The notes beneath the pieces were generated by a model. That model ran no database searches. It saw nothing but the letters and a program-made list of their open reading frames with translations, and was not told where the DNA came from. The position numbers and the translations under genes are program-made. Positions 11,964 through 21,982 of a stretch of DNA of 64,000 nt are shown one piece after another. Within the stretch, counting starts at the first letter, position 1. Every line of letters begins with the position of its first letter. Source of the stretch: JAKOUY01 sp037045185 (GTDB lineage Bacteria; Actinomycetota; Acidimicrobiia; Acidimicrobiales; Ilumatobacteraceae); assembly GCA_037045185.1 (NCBI GenBank), contig JBAOHQ010000004.1:496001-560000 (forward strand). Direction: 5' to 3'.

Positions 11964-12652
11964 GCCGCTTCGATCTCGTCGCCTTCGACGCCGACGACAC
12001 GCTGTGGCACAGCGAGGACGGCTTCAGCGCCGCCGAGCGCCGCTTCGTCGAACTGGTCTCGCCGTACGCCCAGCCGGGCATCGACGTCAAGGCCGCGCTC
12101 ACGGCCACCGAGCGGGCCAATCTCGGCGCCTACGGCTACGGGGTCAAGGCCTTCGGGCTGTCGGCCGTGGAGGCGGCCATCACCGTCAGCGCCGGCGCCG
12201 TCCCCACCCGGGTGCTGACCGAACTGCTGGCCGGGGTGCGCGCCCAGCTCACCGATCCCGTGCGGCTGCTCCCCGGCGTGGCGGCGGTGCTGGCCGAGGT
12301 GGCCGCCCGCTACCCGCTGGCGTTGATCACCAAGGGCGACCTGATCCACCAGACCCACAAGATCGAGACCAGCGGGCTGGCCCACCACTTCACCCACGTC
12401 GAGGTGGTGCTGGAGAAGGACCCGGCCACATACGCCCGGCTGTTCCGGCGCATCGGCGTGGTTGCCGAGCGGGTCGTGATGATCGGCAACAGCGTGCGCA
12501 GCGACGTCCTGCCGGTGCTGGCGCTGGGCGGCACGGCGATCCACGTGCCGTACCCGCTGCTGTGGGAGCTGGAGCACGTCGACCACGACGAACACGTCAT
12601 CGAGCTGGCGTCGATCACCGACGTCCCGGCCTGGTTGCGGGCCAGCGGCTAG
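11960..12652 (+). CDS. HAD-superfamily hydrolase
   Basis: 230 aa. Motif I is FDADDTLW, with the nucleophile Asp and the acid/base Asp two residues later. A helical cap follows. The motif II Thr lies in LALITKGD, the motif III Lys in EVVLEKDPATYARL, and the motif IV acidic pair area is MIGNSVRSDVLP. It is likely a phosphatase of small phosphorylated metabolites. The GTG start at 11960 overlaps the upstream stop. Association with the thiamine-binding-like and HTH proteins hints at cofactor or phosphate-ester salvage, but no substrate can be assigned. Confidence 0.9.
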   Translation: MSRFDLVAFDADDTLWHSEDGFSAAERRFVELVSPYAQPGIDVKAALTATERANLGAYGYGVKAFGLSAVEAAITVSAGAVPTRVLTELLAGVRAQLTDPVRLLPGVAAVLAEVAARYPLALITKGDLIHQTHKIETSGLAHHFTHVEVVLEKDPATYARLFRRIGVVAERVVMIGNSVRSDVLPVLALGGTAIHVPYPLLWELEHVDHDEHVIELASITDVPAWLRASG

Positions 12653-12685
12653 GGACGCTGCCGGTGCTGCGTCCGCCGGCGGACG

Positions 12686-13159
12686 TCAGCCGCCCAGGGC
12701 GGCGACCACGTTCGGCTCGAGTTGCTCGGGCGTCACCATCGGGTTGAACCGCTCGATCACCTGGCCGTCACGGCCGATCAGGAACTTCTCGAAGTTCCAG
12801 GTGATGTCGCCCCCGCCGGTCTCGGCGCGCAGCCAGCGGTAGAGTTCGCAGGCGCCGTCGCCGTTGACCTCGATCTTGTGGAACATCGGGAACGTCACCC
12901 CGTAGGCGCTGGTGGCGAAGGCGTGGATCTCGGCGTCGGTGCCGGGCTCCTGGGCGCCGAACTGGTTACAGGGGAACCCGAGGACGGCGAAGCCCTGGTG
13001 GGCGTAGGTGTCGTGCAACGTACGCAGACCTGCGTACTGGCCGGTGAGGCCTCAATTGGTGGCGACGTTGACGATCAGCAGGACCCGGTCACGGAAATCG
13101 GCCAGGTCGATCTGCTCACCGGTGATCGATGTCATGGTGAGGTCGTAGAGATCGGTCAT
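12686..13159 (-). CDS. selenocysteine-containing glutathione peroxidase (in-frame TGA, Sec36)
   Basis: Reading from ATG at 13159, the protein runs MTDLYDLTMTSITG... and reaches an in-frame TGA at 13054-13052 (codon 36). It then continues without break for 121 more codons to a TGA stop at 12686. Residue 36 lies in NVATN-U-GLTGQY, exactly where glutathione peroxidases carry catalytic Sec or Cys (NVASxC/UGLT). Downstream come LGFPCNQFGAQEPG (Q70) and TWNFEKFLI (W121, N122), completing the catalytic tetrad. At 157 aa it has the usual bacterial GPx length. A SECIS-like hairpin follows the TGA, and tRNA-Sec is encoded at 57449. A conventional caller would start at 13018 and truncate it. It reduces hydrogen or lipid peroxides. 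Confidence 0.92.
13020..13037 (-). promoter_or_regulatory. bacterial SECIS-like hairpin after the GPx TGA
   Basis: On the coding strand, a perfect 7-bp stem GTACGCA/TGCGTAC closes a GGTC loop whose first residue lies 22 nt after the TGA. The core GCAGGTCTGC matches, from memory, the upper stem-loop of the E. coli fdhF SECIS, which SelB recognises through its GGUC loop. The spacing falls in the range accepted for bacterial SECIS. Unlike fdhF, no bulged U is visible in the stem. The element also codes for YAGLRT of the peroxidase. Confidence 0.88.
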
Positions 13160-13183
13160 AACCGGTGATGGTAGGTCACCGGC

Positions 13184-13715
13184 TCAGCCCTCGGGGGCGT
13201 CCCGGCGGCGCAGCTCGTCGCGGTACCCCTTGGCCTTGGCCCGGTTGCGCCGCCGTGAGCCGTTCAGCCACCAGATCCAGGCCATCACGGCGAGCCCGGC
13301 GACGAACCCGACGAGGGACCCGCTGCGAAACCCGGGCCCGTCCACGTCGAGGGTCCGTTCGCCGGCGTGGGCCGCCTTGCCGCTGCCCCACACGATGCCG
13401 AGCGTCGCCAGGTTGGGGGAGGCCAGGACCAGCGCTCCGAGCAGGAACCACAGTCGCGCGGCGCCAGCCGTCACGCATCCGCCAGGCCATCCACAGCACC
13501 AGCAGGGGGGCCACGGTGAAGACCAGCCCGATGACGATGCCGACGAACCAACCGGCGGTCATCCGCGCATCGACCATGTTCCCCACGGTGTGCGCCCACC
13601 AGCGGGGGACGGCCGTGACGGCCAGCAGGTAGACCAGTCCGAGGCCGATGAGGCCGATGACCCACAACAGGACCCGGCTGTCGCCCCGGCTCGACGCCGA
13701 TGACTTGGTGTTCAT
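13184..13715 (-). CDS. small integral membrane protein (frame break)
   Basis: Not recognised as a named family. The first frame starts MNTKSSASSRGDSRVLLWVI and gives two membrane segments (about residues 14-35 and 54-80). A frame change near 13470 leads into ARLWFLLGALVLASPNLATL and a last segment SLVGFVAGLAVMAWIWWLNG. The C-terminus is basic (RRRNRAKAKGYRDELRRR), which should face the cytoplasm. The total is about 176 aa with four predicted helices. It lies between the Hsp70-like gene and the peroxidase, all leftward, but no functional link can be claimed. Confidence 0.65.
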
Positions 13716-13726
13716 CGAGCAGAACG

Positions 13727-15871
<2,145 letters not shown>

Positions 15872-15902
15872 GGTGCTGCGTGTTGCTCCCCTGCGTTGCC
15901 GG

Positions 15903-16835
15903 CTACAGCCGTCTCAGCGCCACACTAGTGACCCGATGATCGGCGGCCTTCCGCAAGATCAACGCTGCGCGCTCCTTGGTCGGTTCGATGTTCTCGCGCA
16001 GGTTGCGTCCGTTGATCTCGTGCCAGATGGTGGCGGCCGTGGCGACGGCCTCGCGGTGGGTGAGATGGGCGTAGTGGCGGAAGAAGCTGTCCGGGTTCTG
16101 GAAGACCGTCTGGCGCAGGGCAAGGAAGCGGTCGATGTACCACTGCTCGATGTCGGCCTCGTCGGCGTCGATGTAGACGCTGAAGTCGAAGTAGTCGCTG
16201 ACGAACTCGCTGGAGTCGCTGGTGGGCACGGTCTGCAAGACGTTGAGCCCCTCGACGATGACGATGTCCGGGCAGCGCACGACGACCTGCTCGTCGTCGA
16301 CGATGTCGTAGACCACGTGGCTGTACCGCGGCGCCCAGACCTCCGGCGCGCCGCTCTTCACCTCGCGCAGGAAGGCCAGCAGGCGGCGGGCGTCGTAGCT
16401 CTCCGGGAACCCCTTGCGGTGCATAATGCCGCGGTCGTCGAGCACCCGGTTCGGGTACAGGAACCCGTCGGTGGTGATCAGGTCCACCTTCGGATGGGCC
16501 GGCCAGCGGGACATCAGCGACTGCAGGATGCGCGCCGAGGTGCTCTTGCCCACCGCCACGCTGCCGGCGACCCCGATGACGAAGGGCACCTTCGGCGCCA
16601 CCGTACCGAGGAACCCCTCGGTGGCCGCATGCAGGTTCTGCATGGCCGCGACGTACAGGTTCAGCAGGCGGGTGACGGGGAGGTAGATCTCGGTGACCTC
16701 GTCGAGATCGACGCTGACGTTGACACCACGCAACTCGTCGAGGTCGGCGTCGGTCAGGGTCAGCGGGGTGGCGGCGCGCAGCGCGGCCCACTCGGCTCGA
16801 TCGAACGTCAAGAAGCGGCCGGCGACCTCGCTCAC
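15903..16835 (-). CDS. coaA: type I pantothenate kinase
   Basis: 310 aa, the usual length. It catalyses ATP-dependent phosphorylation of pantothenate, the first and CoA-inhibited step of coenzyme A synthesis. The P-loop is GVAGSVAVGKST. Other family signatures are DLITTDGFLYPN, MHRKGFPESYD, YSHVVYDIV, IVIVEGLNVLQ and the C-terminal RNLRENIEPTKERA. It lies 31 nt beyond the Hsp70-like gene's start and may be the first gene of that leftward unit. It is divergent from the methyltransferase. Confidence 0.97.
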   Translation of the reverse strand: MSEVAGRFLTFDRAEWAALRAATPLTLTDADLDELRGVNVSVDLDEVTEIYLPVTRLLNLYVAAMQNLHAATEGFLGTVAPKVPFVIGVAGSVAVGKSTSARILQSLMSRWPAHPKVDLITTDGFLYPNRVLDDRGIMHRKGFPESYDARRLLAFLREVKSGAPEVWAPRYSHVVYDIVDDEQVVVRCPDIVIVEGLNVLQTVPTSDSSEFVSDYFDFSVYIDADEADIEQWYIDRFLALRQTVFQNPDSFFRHYAHLTHREAVATAATIWHEINGRNLRENIEPTKERAALILRKAADHRVTSVALRRL

Positions 16836-16931
16836 TGTCCGGGCACCCTACTGTGAGCCCCGCCCCGAGCCCCTGGTCGGTGAGCGGGAGGCGGACCGCG
16901 GCGACCCCGGGCAGGGGAATACGATGGCCGG

Positions 16932-18095
16932 GTGCCGGCGGCGAAGCTCACCAGGGCACAGCGCAAGCGCTTGGGGGCCTGGTACACGCCACCGCAGTTG
17001 GTGGAGGCGGTGTGCCGCGAGGCCGTGTTCGAGGGGGCCCGCTCGGCGCTGGACCCGGCCTGCGGTGACGGGCGGTTTCTCGCCGCCACCGGCCTCGACG
17101 ACCTGACCGGCGTGGACATCGACCCCGCCACGACGTTCATCCACGACGATGCCCTGAGCCGTGACTGGGATGGGCGGCAGTGGGACGTCGTCGTCGGCAA
17201 CCCACCGTTTCTCAACCAACTGGCGGCATCGACGCGCCGCCCCGGCCGGTCACGGTTCGGCGGCGGACCCTACGCCGACGCCGCCGCCGAGTTCCTCGGC
17301 CTGGCGATGACCCTGGCCCGTCCGGGTGGCCGGGTCGGCCTGGTGCTCCCCCAGTCGGTGCTGGCCAGCCGCGACGCCGCCGGCATCCGCCGGTTCGTCG
17401 ACGACCGTGCCGCGCTGCGCTGGATGTGGTGGTCGGACACGCCGATGTTCGACGCCCAGGTGCGTGTCTGGGCCGGGGTGTGGGACGTGGGCGGTGAGCC
17501 GGGCGACATCCGCCGCGAGACCGGCCCGCACTTCACCCCCATCGCCTCCGTCCCGGCGCCCCCGACCTGGGCCGGGCTGATCGCCGCGGACGGGCCACCG
17601 CCCGCCGGTGGACCGACGCTTGGCGACATCGCCACCTTCTCGGCAGGGTTTCGCGACCAGTACTACGGCTTGACCGGCGCAGTGTCGGACCACGGTCACG
17701 GCCCGCCGCTGATCACGTCCGGCTTGATCGAGCCGGGCCGAGTCCTGTGGGGGGAGCGGGCGACGCGTTTCGCCAAGCGACGCTTCGTCGCCCCCCGGGT
17801 CGATCTCGACGCGCTCCAACCGGCCATCCGCGCCTGGGCCGCCAGCCGCCTCGTTCCCAAGATCCTGATCGCCAACCAGACCAGGACCATCGAGGCCGTC
17901 CAGGACACCTGCGGCGCCTGGTTGCCGTGCGTCCCGGTGATCACCTGCTTGACCGAGCAGCCCGACACCGTGCTGCGGACGCTGAACGGGGATGACGCCA
18001 ACCGCTTCGTCAGGTACCACGCCGCCGGGACCGGCCTGTCGGCCGGGGTGGTGCGGCTCAGCCCGTCACTGCTGGCGTCGGTGCCGATCGGCTGA
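16932..18095 (+). CDS. N6-adenine DNA methyltransferase-like protein
   Basis: 387 aa. A SAM-binding motif DPACGDGRFLAATG and the amino-methylase motif VGNPPF (NPPF/Y type) place it with gamma-type or type I-like N6-adenine methylases. The N-terminal RLGAWYTPPQLVEAV is a standard lead-in. The C-terminal half would be the target-recognition part. No restriction endonuclease or specificity subunit is adjacent, so it may be an orphan methylase or the modification part of a split type IIG enzyme. GTG start. Its last 38 nt overlap the 3' end of the convergent MATE gene. Confidence 0.85.
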   Translation: MPAAKLTRAQRKRLGAWYTPPQLVEAVCREAVFEGARSALDPACGDGRFLAATGLDDLTGVDIDPATTFIHDDALSRDWDGRQWDVVVGNPPFLNQLAASTRRPGRSRFGGGPYADAAAEFLGLAMTLARPGGRVGLVLPQSVLASRDAAGIRRFVDDRAALRWMWWSDTPMFDAQVRVWAGVWDVGGEPGDIRRETGPHFTPIASVPAPPTWAGLIAADGPPPAGGPTLGDIATFSAGFRDQYYGLTGAVSDHGHGPPLITSGLIEPGRVLWGERATRFAKRRFVAPRVDLDALQPAIRAWAASRLVPKILIANQTRTIEAVQDTCGAWLPCVPVITCLTEQPDTVLRTLNGDDANRFVRYHAAGTGLSAGVVRLSPSLLASVPIG

Positions 18096-19393
18096 CGTCC
18101 AGCGCGCCGAGCCCGACCCAGCGGCGATGGTTGACCCAAGCGCGCAGCACCATCCACATCAGTTGCGCCCCCCACAGGCCACCAAGCCCGAGTCCGGGGT
18201 ACAGCAGCGTGGCCATCGCCAGCGGGGCGAACCCGACCAGGTTGCGCACCGCCCGCCCTGCCAGCCAGCGCTCGTCCTCCGCCCCGATCAGCGCGCCGTC
18301 CAGGGCGAAGGCCACCGCGCCGGGGAACTGCATCACCGCCAGGATGAGCAGCCCGGCGATCAGCCGGGAGCGCACCGCCGGGTCGTCGCTGAACAGCCGT
18401 GCCCCGAGCGGGCTGGTCCCGGCCAGGATCACCGCCAGCCCGAGGGCGCACCACAGCGACAGACGGGTGCTCAATCGGCCCACCCGGCGAGCCGCGGCCG
18501 GATCCCCGGCGCCCAGCGCGCCAGCCACCAACGACTGCGCCGGGATGGCCAGCGCGTCGAGGGCCAGCGCCAGGAACATGAACACCTGGGTGAGCACCTG
18601 ATGGGCGGCCAGGGTGGGGGTGTCCACATGGGCGGCGACGAAGGTGGCCGCGTTCCACACCGCGAACATCGCCAGCGAGCGCACGGCGAAGTGCCCGCCG
18701 GTGACCAGCATTGGCCGGAGCCGCCGCCAGCTGGGCCGGGCCCGCGCCGTGTGCGGCGCCAGCACCGCCAGGAACGCCCCGGCGGCGACGATCTGGACGA
18801 CGACCGTGCTCCACGCCGATCCGGCCACGCCCAGATCCAGCACGTACACGGCGACGATCTCCAACAGCAGGTTCACCACGTTGGCGACCACCACGATGAC
18901 CAGCGGCCGGCGCAGCGAGTTGAGGCCGCGCATCACCCCGTGGCCCACGTAGGCGATCAGCACGAAGGGCAGCCCGATGGCCGCGATGCGCAGGTACGTG
19001 GACGGCGTGGTCGAGGACCTCGCCCCGCCCACCCAGCAGCCAGGCCAACTGGCGGGCCAGTGCCGACACCGCCGCGCCGAGCGGCACACCCACCATCACC
19101 GCCAGGCTCAGCGCATCGGCCGCCACCCGGCGGGCTTCGGACTGGTCACCGGCGCCGTGGGCGAAGGCGATGTCCGGGGTGATCCCGTACTCCAACGCCG
19201 CGGCCAGCGAGACCACGGTCAGCAAGATGGTGGAGGCGATGGCCAGGCCGGCCAGCTGCGGCGTGCCCAGGCGGCCGACGATGGCGGTGTCGACCAGCAC
19301 GTACAGCGGTTCCACCGCCAGGGTGCCCAGGGCCGGGACGGCCAGACCGATGATCCGCCGCCGCACCGCCCGCTCATCAGCCACCGTGGTCAC
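18058..19393 (-). CDS. MATE family efflux transporter, DinF-like (frame break)
   Basis: About 445 aa with some twelve membrane helices in two homologous halves. The first frame begins VTTVADERAVRRRIIGLAVP and includes EPLYVLVDTAIVGRLGTPQL, the typical MATE/DinF N-terminal half. The second picks up near 19010 at YLRIAAIGLPFVLIAYVGHG and runs to the end. Family members export cationic or toxic compounds using H+ or Na+ gradients; DinF types are linked to oxidative and bile-salt stress. The GTG start lies inside a 53-bp palindrome. Confidence 0.88.
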
Positions 19394-19438
19394 CGAACAC
19401 CTCGCCGGCCGAGATTTTCGGTGACCACGTGGAGGGTC
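19386..19438. repeat. palindromic element between map and MATE gene
   Basis: A perfect 12-bp inverted repeat, GTGGTCACCGAA at 19386-19397 and its complement at 19427-19438, surrounds a 29-nt centre. It covers the MATE start codon and touches the stop of map (19437-19439). It could act as an RNA hairpin that reduces read-through or masks the MATE start. The design is the same as at the other palindromic loci, but the arm sequence is different. Confidence 0.6.
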
Positions 19439-20402
19439 AGCGGCGCCAGGGGGCGACGGGCGAGACGGCGCCGGGGCCTCCGGTGAGCACGTCACAGCCG
19501 TCGTCGGTCACCAGGATCGTGTGCTCGAACTGGGCGCTGCGCTTGCCGTCGGCGGTCACGGCGGTCCAGTCGTCGTCGAAGGCCATCTTGTGCTGCCAGG
19601 TCCCGGCGTTGATCATCGGTTCGATGGTGAAGGTCATGCCCGGGCGCATCACCCGGGTCTCGCGCTCGTCGTAGTAGTGCAGGACCTGGATGTCGTTGTG
19701 GAACTGCTCGCCGATGCCGTGGCCGACGAACGCCCTGACCACGCCGAAGCGGCGGGCTCGGGCCTCGTTCTCGATGGCCAGGCCGATGTCGCTGATCGGC
19801 CGACCCGCCACGACCGCCTCGATGCCGCGCCACATGCACCGCTCGGCGGTGTCGATGAGTTGCGTGCTGAGGGTGTCCACCTCGCCCACGCAGAAGGTGG
19901 CGTTGGTGTCACCGTGGACACCGTCGAGGTAGATGGTGACGTCGAGGTTGACGATGTCGCCGTCCTCCAGCGCCCGGCTGTCGGGGATGCCGTGACAGAT
20001 GACCTCGTTCACGCTGGTGCACAGGCTCTTCTGGTAGCCGTGGTAGTTCAGCGTGCTGGGGTAGCCGCCCATCTCGATGGTCAGGTCATGGACGAAGACG
20101 TCGATCTCCTCGGTGGTGACCCCGGGCGCCACCATCTCCCCCGCCCGGCGGAGGATCTCGGCGGCAGCCGTTCCGGCTCGGCGCATCCTGGCGATGACGT
20201 CGGCCGACTTGATGGCGTCCTCGCTGCGCCGCGGTGGCCGGCCGGTCTCGGCGTACGGCGGGCGAGCGATGTGCCCGGGAACCGGGCGCATCGGTGTGAC
20301 CAGACCCTTGGTGACCCGGCCTTCCTTGCCCTTGTGGCAGCGCTTGTACTTGCGACCGCTTCCGCACCAGCAGGTGTCGTTGGCCTGGAGCGTCTGGGTC
20401 AT
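19437..20402 (-). CDS. map: type I methionine aminopeptidase with N-terminal SEC-C zinc motif
   Basis: It removes the initiator Met from nascent proteins. The ATG at 20402 gives MTQTLQANDTCWCGSGRKYKRCHKG, a SEC-C zinc motif (CxCx8CH) seen in the longer actinobacterial MAP isoform. The pita-bread catalytic domain follows. Metal ligands are visible in NLDVTIYLDGVHGDTNATF (two Asp), GHGIGEQFH (His), TIEPM (Glu) and FEHTILVT (Glu). About 321 aa. The SEC-C part is thought to aid ribosome association. Upstream in-frame codons (to 20501) are not needed. Confidence 0.96.
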   Translation of the reverse strand: MTQTLQANDTCWCGSGRKYKRCHKGKEGRVTKGLVTPMRPVPGHIARPPYAETGRPPRRSEDAIKSADVIARMRRAGTAAAEILRRAGEMVAPGVTTEEIDVFVHDLTIEMGGYPSTLNYHGYQKSLCTSVNEVICHGIPDSRALEDGDIVNLDVTIYLDGVHGDTNATFCVGEVDTLSTQLIDTAERCMWRGIEAVVAGRPISDIGLAIENEARARRFGVVRAFVGHGIGEQFHNDIQVLHYYDERETRVMRPGMTFTIEPMINAGTWQHKMAFDDDWTAVTADGKRSAQFEHTILVTDDGCDVLTGGPGAVSPVAPWRR

Positions 20403-20532
20403 GGGCGCCAGCCTACCGATGCGGATTTCTCCAGGAATCGCGTAAATGGGTTGACGGCGGTCCGCTTGTCGTGATTGCCTGTCACCCGGCTCACGCCACA
20501 CGACACTCGCCTAGCACGAAGGACTTGATCCA

Positions 20533-20718
20533 ATGACCCGCACGCTCGACGCACAGCACATGGCCGCCACGGCCAGCGTGTCGCGTTCCGGCGCCGCGCT
20601 TGGTTGTGGCAAGCCGTGGGGCACCTGTGGCAACCAGGCCGCGATGGGCAATCTGCTGACCGCCTCCTCCGCCACCACCAAGCGCCCCGCCCGGCACCTC
20701 GGGATGCAGCCGACGTAA
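20533..20718 (+). CDS. small hypothetical protein with its own terminator
   Basis: 61 aa (MTRTLDAQHMAATASVSRSG...), unrecognised. Support for it being real: GAAGGA lies 9 nt before the ATG, the reading frame ends 24 nt before a textbook intrinsic terminator, and it fills the space between map and whiB in the rightward direction. It contains two cysteines (GCGKPWGTCGN) and a basic tail. It has no membrane segment and no known motif. A short regulatory RNA over the same interval is an equally fair reading. Confidence 0.5.
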   Translation: MTRTLDAQHMAATASVSRSGAALGCGKPWGTCGNQAAMGNLLTASSATTKRPARHLGMQPT

Positions 20719-20742
20719 CACCACGTCGAGCATCTGCTCCGA

Positions 20743-20781
20743 GGCCGCCGGGATCCGAACCCGGCGGCCTTTTCAGTTTTT
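20743..20781 (+). terminator. intrinsic terminator
   Basis: A perfect 10-bp stem (GGCCGCCGGG, 20743-20752, with 20760-20769) closes a 7-nt loop. It is followed immediately by TTTTCAGTTTTT. This is the clearest rho-independent terminator in the window. It ends the transcript of the small ORF and insulates whiB. Confidence 0.95.
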
Positions 20782-20830
20782 CCGCACCTCACACCGACTG
20801 ATCCCGACACACACACGAAACGACACGACG

Positions 20831-21178
20831 ATGACCGCAACACTCGAATTCGAACTCGACACCAGCCAGGCGACCTCCGTCTCGATCACGCCGAAGGCCC
20901 GCTGCGCCGACGGCAACGGCACCCTCACCCACCTGTTCTTCTCCGACATCCCCCTCAACATCGCCCGGGCCAGGGCCATCTGCGCCAAGTGCTCGCTAGC
21001 TGCCTCCTGCCTGGAAGGCGCCATCGACCGCCAGGAGCCGTGGGGCGTATGGGGTGGGGAGTTGATCGAGAACGGCCGGGTGATCGTCAACAAGCGGCCG
21101 CGAGGCCGCCCGCCCAAGCACCCGCGCCCGGTGGTCCTGATCGACGAAGTCCCGATCCCGCCGCACCTGGTGGCATGA
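20831..21178 (+). CDS. WhiB-family iron-sulfur transcriptional regulator
   Basis: 115 aa. Four cysteines in the order C25...C51-x2-C54-x5-C60 (ARCADG and ICAKCSLAASC) bind the [4Fe-4S] cluster. The G(V/I)WGG turn is present as GVWGGE. A basic RGRPPKHPRP tail resembles an AT-hook. WhiB proteins pair with the primary sigma factor and control development, redox and stress responses in actinobacteria only. The in-frame codons after the TGA stop remain open for another 78 codons into a repeat tract (see findings). Confidence 0.95.
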   Translation: MTATLEFELDTSQATSVSITPKARCADGNGTLTHLFFSDIPLNIARARAICAKCSLAASCLEGAIDRQEPWGVWGGELIENGRVIVNKRPRGRPPKHPRPVVLIDEVPIPPHLVA

Positions 21179-21184
21179 ATCGAC

Positions 21185-21381
21185 CGACCGGAGGCGACGA
21201 TTGACGAGCCTCCGGCTGGTACGGCCACGCCCTCTGCCATCGCACCCCCTCCCCCGGCGATGGCAGAGGGCGAAAGCCCTCCGACCGGCACGGGCGAAAG
21301 CCCTCCGACCGGCACGGGCGCAAGCCCTCCGACCGGCACGGGCGAAAGCCCTCCGACCGGCACGGGCGCAAGCCCTCCGAC
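21185..21381 (+). repeat. structured hairpin tract with five GNRA tetraloop repeats
   Basis: The spacer after whiB holds three structure types in a row. First is an 8-bp stem, CCGGAGGC with its complement around a 12-nt loop. Second is a perfect 15-bp stem (21229-21243 with 21257-21271) around a C-rich 13-nt loop. Third is a 24-bp tandem repeat (units start at 21268, 21292, 21316, 21340, 21364, the last partial). Each unit begins with a GGGC-loop-GCCC hairpin whose loop is GAAA, GAAA, GCAA, GAAA, GCAA, all GNRA. The first repeat hairpin shares its GGGC with the 15-bp stem, so the two are mutually exclusive. In the whiB frame the units would read GESPPTGT. Confidence 0.85.
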
Positions 21382-21416
21382 AGACGTGAGCGATCACCCG
21401 TCGGTAGCCTGAGGCC

Positions 21417-21979
21417 GTGAAGCGTGCCTGGGTTGCGGTGACCGCCGCCGCGCTGCTGCGTCACCGCCTGCTCGAACGACGCGATCCACGGCCGAGGACG
21501 CGGTGGTGCTGACCAGCTCCGATGCGGGCGGGGTGCAGGACAGCGGAATCCCGGTCAACCGCAACTCCACCGGAGCGGCCTTCCCGGCGGTGACCATCAC
21601 CGATGCCACCGGCGCGAAGGTGCAGACCGCCTCGCTGGTGGGCACGCCGCTGGTGGTCAACCTGTGGTTCTCGGCATGCCCACCGTGCAAGAAGGAGCTC
21701 CCGGCGTTCGCCGCCGTGGCCACGCAGTACGCCGGCAAGGTCCGGTTCGTCGGTGTGAACACGCTCGACGAGGACGCCGGCGCCCAGTTCGCCCGGAACC
21801 TCGGGGTCCAGTACGAACTGCTCCGTGACCTCGACGGTGAACTCACCACGGCCCTGCACCTGACCAGCTACCCGGTCACGGTCTTCGTGCGCGCCGATGG
21901 CACCATCGCCGCGCAGACCGGCCCGCTCGACGAGGCCACGTTGCGCTCCACCATCGAGACCAAACTCGTCGGTGGGTGA
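21417..21979 (+). CDS. thioredoxin-like lipoprotein, TlpA/ResA type (frame breaks in signal region)
   Basis: The body reads LTSSDAGGVQDSGIPVN, then a thioredoxin fold with the redox motif WFSACPPCKKELPAF (CxxC) and the cis-Pro region SYPVTVFVRADG. The GTG at 21417 starts KRAWVAVTAAALL. With small frame corrections near 21461 and 21486 this becomes a lipoprotein signal with a VTAC lipobox. It is therefore probably membrane-anchored and faces outside, reducing disulfides of exported proteins or apocytochromes. ccdA follows after 3 nt and should supply its electrons. Confidence 0.85.
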
Positions 21980-21982
21980 CCC

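Noticed and set aside
12686..13018. GPx starting at 13018 as a truncated pseudogene
   Set aside because: The TGA upstream lies exactly at the catalytic Sec position with a SECIS-like hairpin and an intact N-terminus in the same frame, so decay is not the best explanation.
17696..19495. 599-codon leftward ORF as a single protein
   Set aside because: Only its first part is MATE sequence; after the frame break it is out of frame and its tail is antisense to the methyltransferase.
21268..21381. CRISPR array
   Set aside because: The 24-bp units are head-to-tail with no unique spacers and no cas genes nearby; they are a tandem repeat.
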